Shown here piece after piece: positions 1 through 5,850 of a DNA stretch of 7,819 nt; within the stretch, counting starts at the first letter, position 1, and every line of letters starts with the position of its first letter. The DNA is from HGM04593 sp045634085 (GTDB lineage Bacteria; Bacteroidota; Bacteroidia; Bacteroidales; Bacteroidaceae), in contig JAZQZM010000057.1 in the NCBI GenBank assembly GCA_045634085.1, positions 1 through 7,819 of the forward strand, given 5' to 3'. Under the pieces are notes generated by a model that saw only the letters and a program-made list of their open reading frames with translations, was not told the DNA's origin and did no database searches. A program made the position numbers and the translations under genes.

Positions 1-1
1 T

Positions 2-241
2 CCTACTTTGATTGCTAAGGAGCGCGTAGTAGCTGAGGAGAAGGCTCGTGAGGAGGGTAAGCCTGAGAATATGATCGCACGCATCGCTGACGGTCGTATC
101 CAGAAGTACTACAAGGAGGTTTGCTTGCTCCAGCAGGGCTACTGCCAGAACGAGAAGATTTCTGTTGCTGAGTTCTTGAAGGGCTTCGACAAGGAGCTTA
201 CAGCTACAGGCTTCCAGCGTTTCACACTCCGTGCTGAGTAA
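2..241 (+). CDS. tsf: Elongation factor Ts, C-terminal fragment
   Basis: EF-Ts is the cytoplasmic nucleotide-exchange factor that releases GDP from EF-Tu during translation. Only the last 79 residues lie in the window; the gene is open at its 5' edge, and the frame continues through the first bases (P-T-L-I-A-K-E), so there is no true start here. The visible part carries features typical of the EF-Ts C-terminal region: a charged KERVVAEEKAREEGKP helix, then IARIADGRIQKYYKEVCLLQQ, which matches the family pattern 'eGKP..i..kiv.Gri.k.y.E.cLl.Q', and then a SVAEFLK-like segment. The TAA stop is followed 13 bp later by a strong terminator, so tsf ends its transcript (usually rpsB-tsf, with rpsB expected upstream outside the window). 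Codon choice is strongly biased (AAG, GAG, CGT, GCT), as expected for a highly expressed translation gene. Confidence 0.93.
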   Translation, partial: PTLIAKERVVAEEKAREEGKPENMIARIADGRIQKYYKEVCLLQQGYCQNEKISVAEFLKGFDKELTATGFQRFTLRAE

Positions 242-254
242 TTGAAACTTATAT

Positions 255-297
255 AAAAAATCAAGCGGTTCACTCAAAGTGAGCCGCTTGATTTTTT
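255..297 (+). terminator. Rho-independent terminator of tsf
   Basis: A 19-bp stem (255-273 with 279-297) closes a 5-nt TCAAA loop. The GC-rich core is AAGCGGTTCAC paired with GTGAGCCGCTT, with a single T/G wobble. The stem is flanked by A6 on the left and T6 on the right, so the hairpin could also work on the opposite strand. It starts 13 bp after the tsf stop and separates tsf from the next gene. Confidence 0.93.
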
Positions 298-410
298 GTG
301 CTACTGCACCAAGAAGACTTGAAAAATTTTTAGGTAGTTGTTAAATAATGTATTATCTGTGCTTTTGTGCTATATTTTTCGTTTTTTTGCAATGTTAAAA
401 TTAAGATAAA

Positions 411-3400
411 ATGAAGAGGATAAGATTTGCAATTCTTGTATTTTTGATGTTCATGTTTGCTTTTGCAACTGCGCAGACCCGTGGTGTTGCAAAGGATGCC
501 ATTCCCGGTGACAATAATATGCGCTATTATCGTTTGGCGTTGCCTGTTACAGTGTCGGCTTACCAGCAGGATCTCGGCAGTGACTACAATAATGTGTTGC
601 ATTTCTGGCGTGAATGCGAGGAGTATGCCAACCGTATGTTTGTGCCGTTAGGTATATGTTTTGACGTTGTTGAGGACGCCCGCCTTGTGATGTCGCAGCC
701 CAATATGATTGATGAAAATATTTACAATGTGAGTTTCGGTACGGAACTAACTGACAAGGCTGTGGGTTCTGATGCCTATGATGTGGGTATGTGGATACAT
801 CACAGGAGTGAGTATGACGAGAATACCGGTCTTTCTATTGGAAACGGCGCATATAATTCCTCTACAAAAAGCAATGGCTATGCAAAGACCGACAAATGGG
901 TTGTGGCGCACGAACTTGGTCATATGTTCGGTGCCGATTTCCATACTTCGCAGGGCGAGGGTAGTCTCATGGACAACGAAGGCGAGTTCTTTTCCTATCC
1001 ATCAATACTGTTGATACGCGAGGAGTCTGTGAATCATGGCGTTTCAGGTGCTTATACATATAAGAGTGTCACCAACAGTGCGCCTGTTTTTGAAGCCAAT
1101 GTGATGAAGGATACTTATCGTATTCCGCAGGGTGCCTGCATTGCTATACCTGTATTGGCGACCGATGAGCACGCTGTCACATACTCTGCAATCGGCTGCA
1201 GCAGTGCAAATATCAATGATGTCAATGGCGAGGACGGATATGTGCCACACTTCTGCTCTTTGGCTCCACAGGAATCTGCTGTGATAGACTACAGTCCAAA
1301 GTACAGGGCCGATATCTATGACGAGGAGTTCTACTTTGTGACAGAAGGTACCGATGTACCGTCAATGTCGGCGGGTTCTTACCCCATTGCTTTCCTTGCC
1401 AATGATATGCCTGAGGCTACAGGTTATGATTATCTCACGGCCAATCCTTTTTATAGCAACTATTCTGTTTGGGATGCAACGGTGCAGATTGTTGGCGGAA
1501 CTGCTTTCAATGCTTCACTCACTCCGCAGAAGAACAGCTATTCGGCAGGGGAGACGGTAACCGTGACATGGGGCGTGAATAGCAATTATTTTACAAAGGA
1601 TGGCCGCGTGCGCATCACAATGTCGGCAAACTATGGCGAGACATTCGATTATGTGCTTGCTGAGTCAGTGCCGGCAACTGACGGCAGCTGCGCAGTTGTG
1701 CTGCCCAATGTGAATGTTGGCTCTGTTGATGTAGATTTCGTTACAGCAACACGTTCAATGCGTGGCGGTATAATCAAGGTTGAGGAGATTGGCGGTGTGG
1801 CATATACGCTTACTACACTTTCTCCCAAAAACGGCGGTGGATTTACTGTAACAGGTGGTGGCTCAACTCCAGACCCGGTAGCAACATACACGGTTTCTGT
1901 TACAGCTGAGCCTGCAAACGGTGGTGGTGTTGCTGTCAATGGCAAGAGTGCTTCGGCTGCTGTTGAGGAAAATTCGCAAGTGACATTGTCGGCTACCGCC
2001 AACAGTGGATATACATTCGACGGCTGGTACTTGAATAGCGTGTGCGTGAGCACAGTGGCGGAATACTCTTTAGTTGTTACCGCTAATGCACAGTATGTAG
2101 CAAAGTTCAAGGAAAATGTAGTATTGCCCGAAGAACCACAAACCGATGTCTTGACCGATGGTGCAGTGTATCAGATTCAGAATGTTAATTACACCAATCA
2201 TATCATAGACAATGGCAATACCAATGCACAGACGATAACACTTGGAACTGATATGACCGGCAGTGCGTGGATTGTTTCAAAGAAGAGTGCAAACTGCTAT
2301 TCGTTCAAGAACTGCAGTACAGGTCGCTATCTGAATGGAACAACCGCACAGAGTGGCCGTTGGGCAATGAGCAGTACCGAGTCGGTCGTGTATGTCTATA
2401 AGGAGAACGACGGCCGCTATTATATTTCGGCTGTTGAGCTTGCCGATATCTCTACAAGATCGATGTCGTGCGCACATAACCCTGGTGATCACAGCAACCT
2501 GGTGACTTGGTACAATACCGATGACAAGGGCTTGCCGATACTTGCCTCTATGTGGAATTTTGTGGAGTATGTCGAACCAAGCAAGGAGGCTTCATATACT
2601 GTTTCCGATGAAGCCGGCAATGTGTACTGCGGTACATATACGGGTACAGTGGGTATTGACAGGCCAGCGTTTACAGGAGTATATGGCTATGAATTTGTCA
2701 ACGAGAAATGGAACGGCAGCAACTACGAGGCTACAATCGTGTTCCCATTTGTTGTGTCAAAGGCGGGCGAGACACCAAATGAGATTCTCATTTCATTCTT
2801 TAATGAGAATAACAAGGTGTGGCGTGCTGTAGGCAATGATATAAAGGTACAGGCCAATAACAGTACATATCCGCTTGATTTGAACTCGTTGTGGAGCATA
2901 TATCCTCGTTTTAAAGAGGGCAATTTCACTTTTGTCATCAGGAACATTGCAAATGGTAAGTATGTCTATTCTGCTGAGGCCGACAATACTAACAAACATA
3001 ACAAACAGGGAACTGTTGTACTTGACAGCGCACCGTCAGAATTTGAATATGTGCATAATGGTGGAAAGACGGGATTCCGCTTTGCTGGCATGCAGAAGCT
3101 CTATCTGTCAATCAACTCGGTGAACGACAATGATGTCTATTTGGGTGTCTATACAAATGTTCACAATGGAACAATAATCTACGATTCTCAGGTGACAACC
3201 TATGGGGTGACTGTTGGCGAGACGGGATATGCAACATTCTATGCCCAAGTGCCCGTAGTAGTTCCCTATGGTGTCACAGCATACTACCTTGCCGAAAATG
3301 ATGTGCATGAGGATTGGGTTGAGCTCACCGAAATCAAGGGAAATATAATACCTGCAGGCGTTGGTGTTGTCCTTAATGCGGAGCCCGGAGTATATCAGTT

Positions 3401-3797
3401 TGAGATCCTTGATAAAGCCTCTATTGAAATAAACAGTTTGTTTAATGGTACTGTAGTTGCCGAGAATGTCACAGAAGAGGCATTTGTACTTTCTGCAAAC
3501 GACGGCAAGGCAGAGCTCTGCAAAGCAGAGATGAACCAGACTGTTGGCGAAGAAAAAAATCAGCAGAAAGCATTCCTCAACAAAGGTCACAAGGCATACC
3601 TGCCAAGTGGCAGTTTGAAGCAAGGCGCGGCTTTTAGCAAGTCTTTAGGTTTGCATTTCCCCGGAACAACTGGCGTTGACAATGTGAAAACTGAAAACGG
3701 GCAGGTTAAAACGATTTACGATTTACAGGGTAGAAAAGTTGGCAATCCAAGCAAAGGATTGTACATTATCAACGGTAAAAAGGTGCTGGTAAAATAA
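411..3797 (+). CDS. Secreted multidomain metzincin-type (reprolysin-like, M12B-type) zinc metalloprotease
   Basis: Predicted exported protease of 1128 residues. Residues 1-21 form a Sec signal peptide (MKRIR, a hydrophobic stretch, then AFATA before Gln22, a type I cleavage site). The zinc motif HELGHMFGADFH starts at His167, with Glu168 as catalytic base and His171 as second ligand. Met187 in GSLMDN is the likely Met-turn. The third ligand is at position 12 of the motif (His178) rather than the usual 11. After the catalytic domain comes an Ig/cadherin-like module from about 224 (APVFEANV, YRIPQGACIAIPVLATD), then a TVTWGV-type Ig-like module at about 369-472, the layout of Bacteroidota reprolysin-like proteases. 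A linker leads to an InlB-B-repeat-like module at about 490-566 (YTVSVTAEP, GYTFDGWY). Trefoil/lectin-like segments at about 581-719 (YLNG) and 823-927 (GKYVYS) follow, then a beta-rich region at about 932-1085. The tail (about 1087-1128; IYDLQGRKV, GLYIINGKKVLVK) is a common C-terminal motif of Bacteroidales surface proteins, possibly a short sorting signal. Substrate unknown. The ATG follows an A-rich stretch (TTAAGATAAA). The gene appears to be a single transcription unit between two terminators. Confidence 0.85.
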   Translation: MKRIRFAILVFLMFMFAFATAQTRGVAKDAIPGDNNMRYYRLALPVTVSAYQQDLGSDYNNVLHFWRECEEYANRMFVPLGICFDVVEDARLVMSQPNMIDENIYNVSFGTELTDKAVGSDAYDVGMWIHHRSEYDENTGLSIGNGAYNSSTKSNGYAKTDKWVVAHELGHMFGADFHTSQGEGSLMDNEGEFFSYPSILLIREESVNHGVSGAYTYKSVTNSAPVFEANVMKDTYRIPQGACIAIPVLATDEHAVTYSAIGCSSANINDVNGEDGYVPHFCSLAPQESAVIDYSPKYRADIYDEEFYFVTEGTDVPSMSAGSYPIAFLANDMPEATGYDYLTANPFYSNYSVWDATVQIVGGTAFNASLTPQKNSYSAGETVTVTWGVNSNYFTKDGRVRITMSANYGETFDYVLAESVPATDGSCAVVLPNVNVGSVDVDFVTATRSMRGGIIKVEEIGGVAYTLTTLSPKNGGGFTVTGGGSTPDPVATYTVSVTAEPANGGGVAVNGKSASAAVEENSQVTLSATANSGYTFDGWYLNSVCVSTVAEYSLVVTANAQYVAKFKENVVLPEEPQTDVLTDGAVYQIQNVNYTNHIIDNGNTNAQTITLGTDMTGSAWIVSKKSANCYSFKNCSTGRYLNGTTAQSGRWAMSSTESVVYVYKENDGRYYISAVELADISTRSMSCAHNPGDHSNLVTWYNTDDKGLPILASMWNFVEYVEPSKEASYTVSDEAGNVYCGTYTGTVGIDRPAFTGVYGYEFVNEKWNGSNYEATIVFPFVVSKAGETPNEILISFFNENNKVWRAVGNDIKVQANNSTYPLDLNSLWSIYPRFKEGNFTFVIRNIANGKYVYSAEADNTNKHNKQGTVVLDSAPSEFEYVHNGGKTGFRFAGMQKLYLSINSVNDNDVYLGVYTNVHNGTIIYDSQVTTYGVTVGETGYATFYAQVPVVVPYGVTAYYLAENDVHEDWVELTEIKGNIIPAGVGVVLNAEPGVYQFEILDKASIEINSLFNGTVVAENVTEEAFVLSANDGKAELCKAEMNQTVGEEKNQQKAFLNKGHKAYLPSGSLKQGAAFSKSLGLHFPGTTGVDNVKTENGQVKTIYDLQGRKVGNPSKGLYIINGKKVLVK

Positions 3798-3848
3798 AAA
3801 CGTAAATAGTTCCGATAATGTGCATAGTGATAGGTCGCGCTTATAGAG

Positions 3849-3882
3849 ACACGCGCCGAAAACTCGAGTTTTCGGCGCGTGT
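3849..3882. terminator. Perfect palindrome, likely bidirectional terminator between convergent genes
   Basis: ACACGCGCCGAAAACTC (3849-3865) is followed immediately by its exact reverse complement (3866-3882). With a 1-nt bulge the pairing extends outwards (ATAGAGAC on the left, GTTCTAT on the right). It lies between the stop of the protease gene (3797, plus strand) and the stop of the PqqD-like gene (3899, minus strand), so a shared terminator is the simplest reading. The flanking T-tracts are weak on both strands (TTCTATTCT on plus; CTCTATAA on minus), which lowers certainty about termination efficiency. Confidence 0.8.
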
Positions 3883-3898
3883 TCTATTCTAAGAATTC

Positions 3899-4171
3899 TT
3901 ATTCTTCTATCAGTTCCATCTCGGCCCAACGCTCAACAATGAGGTTACAGTCCTCGCGTGCAATCTCCTCTTCAACCTCGTACTCCTCGAGCAGTGAACT
4001 TACCATATCCTCAATTGTGAATTCCTCCATGGCATTTATCTTTTCCCAAAGGAATGCCGCTGTAGGGTTAAGGCTGATGATTCGGCTATAGTCGACGTTT
4101 TCAATACCAGCGGGAACCAGAATGTGCTCTCCGCATACGTTCTGCAATTCAAATCCTTTCTTTGCTTTCAT
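3899..4171 (-). CDS. PqqD-family protein (RRE-like peptide-binding domain)
   Basis: A 90-residue stand-alone PqqD-like protein. The family signature is visible: ISLNPTAAFLWEKI (about 32-45) matches the 'lN.taa.iW..l' core. It is followed by FTIEDMVSSLLEEYEVEEE (about 51-69) and a C-terminal helix ending in WAEMELIEE, which fits the 'dv..fl..L...gli' end. PqqD-like proteins are small winged-helix RiPP recognition elements. They bind the leader of a precursor peptide and present it to modifying enzymes, in the cytoplasm. This is the last gene of a minus-strand operon, 13 bp after the S26-like gene, with an A-rich spacer before its ATG. Its partner peptide is not visible in the window. The family call is firm; a role in peptide modification is inferred from family and context. 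Confidence 0.88.
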   Translation of the reverse strand: MKAKKGFELQNVCGEHILVPAGIENVDYSRIISLNPTAAFLWEKINAMEEFTIEDMVSSLLEEYEVEEEIAREDCNLIVERWAEMELIEE

Positions 4172-4184
4172 GTTATTGTAGTTT

Positions 4185-4649
4185 TTATATTCTTCGGTAT
4201 ATTGCTAAAAGTAATCTGCGCATGGGCGTCATCAGTTTCCAGAATCTTGAACAGTTGCGCCAGCGGCTTCCGGCTATTGGAACTGTCTTTCCGTTTATGA
4301 TGAACGCATCGGCGACTCCGACAATATTTTCCTCGGTGAACTGTTCTTTCATCCACAGCGGGTTGCCGTCGCCGCGCATGGTGTATATGCCGTCTTTTAT
4401 GCTTATGACCCTGTGTAGGGCATAGGTCTCTTTTTGTACCTCGGCCAATACCACGTCACCTATTTGAGGTGTTCTGGGTGGCGCAAGTATAACTTTATCC
4501 CTGTCACTTTCAATGAATGGGTGCATGCTTATGCCGCGGACAACGAATGTGACGCTTTTCTTCCCACCCTCGTTGAACTGTCTTCTTATTTCCTGCATGA
4601 AGAGGTGGTTGTCCACTCTTTTTATAGTGTCAGCCTTTGTCTTGTTCAT
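4185..4649 (-). CDS. S24/S26-family signal-peptidase-like protein
   Basis: A 154-residue protein related to the catalytic domain of type I signal peptidases. RGISMHPFI contains the SMxP box, with Ser41 the likely nucleophile. IGDVVLAEV (about 63-71) follows. ALHRVISI puts His79 where bacterial leader peptidases have the general-base Lys (KR), as in archaeal and ER-type signal peptidases. MRGDGN (91-96) fits the GDN-type box. No N-terminal membrane helix is seen (the start is MNKTKADTIKRVDN), so unlike LepB it is probably cytosolic or peripheral; a short basic/hydrophobic tail (MRRLLLAIYRRI) could touch the membrane. The start was chosen at 4649 because its ATG overlaps the upstream kinase stop as ATGA, the hallmark of translational coupling; an upstream in-frame ATG at 4724 would overlap the kinase gene by 79 bp. 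It may cleave a precursor peptide handled by its operon partners; this is inference. Confidence 0.82.
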   Translation of the reverse strand: MNKTKADTIKRVDNHLFMQEIRRQFNEGGKKSVTFVVRGISMHPFIESDRDKVILAPPRTPQIGDVVLAEVQKETYALHRVISIKDGIYTMRGDGNPLWMKEQFTEENIVGVADAFIINGKTVPIAGSRWRNCSRFWKLMTPMRRLLLAIYRRI

Positions 4650-5518
4650 GCTCTCAGGACGTTGCTTGAAACTTCGGCAGCCTCCTTGTCGGGGCGGCAT
4701 GAGAGTGTGTGTACCGGCAGGCATTCAAGTACCTTGCTTACGGTGTTGCATATATTCATGTGTATGATCCTGTCAAACTTGAGTGTAGAACATGAGTTCA
4801 GTAATATGCCGAATGCCGATGGGATGCTCTCTTTGCGTATACGGTTTTCCTTCGCTTGTTCAATTGCTGCAAAACCACCGACGGGGTAGTGCACGTTCCT
4901 GTAGATTGGGCGTTTGCCACTCCAGGGCGAACCGTATACAATTGGTGTGCCGTCTTCGGAGATTCTTAAAACCGGGTTGTCGTCGTTAATCAGTGTGCTG
5001 CCGGGGATGTGTTTCACCCACAAGTCACTGTGGGTACTCTTGCCTCTGCCGCTTGCTCCAAGGAAAAGGTATCCCTTGCCTTCGTTCTCGACTACCGATG
5101 AGTGCATGAGCAGGGTCTTGTGCTTTGATGTGCAGATGGTGAATATTACCATCAGTGCATTATTGAGCCCAAAAGCGACGCTTGATTCCGAACCGCGTGT
5201 GGTGATTGAAAACTGCTTGTATTCACAGTCACTCTCAATGAATGTGCAGGGAATCTTTTCGTCTTGCAGTATGAGTATCTGGTATGCGCCATTGTCCATC
5301 CGGTATACCTCAAAACTTGCCGACGGACAGGGGAAGTATCCTATTCTGGAACCTCTCCAAGACGGGTTTATGCTGTTGTCAATATTTATTGTGTACAACG
5401 GCTCGCCGTCGCAACTGCTTACAAATGGTTCAAGATTGGGTAGAATCTTTACTATGTCGGTCTGGGCGGAGCTTACATCAAAAATGTGCTCGGCAACCTT
5501 GAATCTCGTACTTTTCAT
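4646..5518 (-). CDS. HprK-like P-loop serine kinase (HPr kinase C-domain family)
   Basis: A 290-residue protein with a Walker A loop GASGRGKST (154-162) preceded by LLMHSSVV. The MHS histidine at 139 sits where HPr kinases have a conserved His before the P-loop. LINDDNP (176-182) matches the acidic DD after the P-loop in HprK. GSPWSGK (196-202) and PVGGFAAIEQAKENRI are typical of stand-alone HprK-like proteins in RiPP loci. The last part, TLSCRPDKEAAE, is a common C-terminal signature of this subgroup. The bifunctional HprK signature and the classical HprK N-terminal domain are not recognisable; residues 1-130 are a divergent beta-rich region. It is therefore not the HPr regulator itself. Homologues phosphorylate a serine on lasso peptides (paeninodin type). 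First gene of the minus-strand operon, stop overlapping the next start (ATGA). Substrate here unknown. Confidence 0.82.
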   Translation of the reverse strand: MKSTRFKVAEHIFDVSSAQTDIVKILPNLEPFVSSCDGEPLYTINIDNSINPSWRGSRIGYFPCPSASFEVYRMDNGAYQILILQDEKIPCTFIESDCEYKQFSITTRGSESSVAFGLNNALMVIFTICTSKHKTLLMHSSVVENEGKGYLFLGASGRGKSTHSDLWVKHIPGSTLINDDNPVLRISEDGTPIVYGSPWSGKRPIYRNVHYPVGGFAAIEQAKENRIRKESIPSAFGILLNSCSTLKFDRIIHMNICNTVSKVLECLPVHTLSCRPDKEAAEVSSNVLRA

Positions 5519-5524
5519 CAGTTA

Positions 5525-5561
5525 TGCTGTCTATGACTTTTATATTGCTGTCTTGTGACTT
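5525..5561. repeat. Imperfect direct repeat, 21-bp period, upstream of kinase gene
   Basis: TGCTGTCTATGACTT (5525-5539) and TGCTGTCTTGTGACTT (5546-5561) are near-identical copies, differing by a 1-nt insertion and one substitution. They are spaced two helical turns apart. They lie 7-43 bp upstream of the HprK-like start codon, downstream of the candidate -7 box, so they would be in the mRNA leader as well as in DNA. They could be a binding site for a regulator or a chance duplication. Confidence 0.6.
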
Positions 5562-5596
5562 GTGATTATGGGCGTCTTGCCATAAAATCTCTTGTA

Positions 5597-5604
5597 CAAA
5601 GATA
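5597..5604 (-). promoter_or_regulatory. Candidate -7 box for the kinase/S26/PqqD operon
   Basis: On the minus strand this reads TATCTTTG, a full match to the Bacteroides TAnnTTTG -7 element. It would place the transcript start near 5590 and give a leader of about 70 nt. No matching TTTG -33 element is present at 19-21 bp, so the call rests on one element. Confidence 0.45.
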
Positions 5605-5729
5605 ATACAAAGGGCGAGATTGTCGGGCTTTTGAGTGCTTAAAAATATTATACTGCGTTTTTTTATGTTAAATTTAATATTTATCGCCTGATAAAAACTG
5701 TTTATTTGCATAATTGATAGCGTGTGTTG

Positions 5730-5760
5730 TTTCGGGATTTGTATTTTCTTTGTACATTTG
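5730..5760 (+). promoter_or_regulatory. Candidate promoter of folP-cdaA
   Basis: TACATTTG (5753-5760) is a full match to the Bacteroides -7 element TAnnTTTG. Nineteen bp upstream is TTTC (5730-5733), one mismatch from the TTTG -33 element; a TTG at 5727-5729 is an alternative. The start of transcription would be near 5767, giving a leader of about 80 nt before the folP ATG. Confidence 0.6.
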
Positions 5761-5800
5761 CGCTAAGCGTGAATGCGCAGTTTGCTTTTCGGCATTACAT

Positions 5801-5829
5801 CAGGGCTTTGACAGCTCTGCTGTTTTTTT
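5801..5829 (+). terminator. Possible leader hairpin/attenuator before folP
   Basis: CAGGGCT (5801-5807) can pair with AGCTCTG (5813-5819; one G/T wobble) around a TTGAC loop. A competing hairpin is ACAGC-TCT-GCTGT (5811-5823). Both are followed by or run into T7 (5823-5829). The element sits downstream of the predicted folP promoter and 21 bp before the folP ATG, so termination here would cut off folP and cdaA. The stems are short, so this is tentative. Confidence 0.35.
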
Positions 5830-5850
5830 CAATCATTTGCGGTATCGACA

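Larger units (their letters stand above)
5519..5850. other. Divergent intergenic regulatory region
   Basis: A 332-bp AT-rich gap between the divergently transcribed kinase operon (minus) and folP (plus). It holds candidate -7 boxes for both directions, a direct repeat next to the kinase start, and a hairpin with T-tract just before folP, each listed separately. No convincing gene was seen on either strand. In particular, I see no short frame with RiPP-precursor character (leader followed by a Ser/Thr/Cys-rich or Gly-start core). Confidence 0.7.

Noticed and set aside
329..361. Possible promoter for the protease gene (TATCTGTG at 354-361)
   Set aside because: It has one mismatch to TAnnTTTG and no TTTG at the right distance; TATATTTT at 371-378 is no better. 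A promoter must exist after the tsf terminator but cannot be placed with confidence.
1649..2110. 153-codon minus-strand frame inside the protease gene
   Set aside because: It is a Thr/Pro/Ala-rich product of antisense reading through the Ig-like and InlB-like modules; no start context or homology recognised.
3108..3623. 171-codon minus-strand frame inside the protease gene
   Set aside because: It lies wholly within a continuous secreted-protein gene with recognisable modules and has no family-like motifs.
4650..4724. Extended start (25 extra residues) for the S26-like gene
   Set aside because: It would overlap the kinase gene by 79 bp, and the extra residues are the out-of-frame shadow of the kinase C-terminus; the ATGA overlap at 4646-4649 is the better start.
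4914..5558. 214-codon plus-strand frame antisense to the kinase gene
   Set aside because: It mirrors the HprK-like gene, whose Walker A and DD motifs are clear on the minus strand; the plus-strand product shows no recognisable domain.
5478..5711. 77-codon minus-strand frame upstream of the kinase gene, considered as a RiPP precursor
   Set aside because: It runs 41 bp into the kinase gene in another frame, spans the candidate -7 box, and shows no leader/core pattern or composition typical of a precursor.
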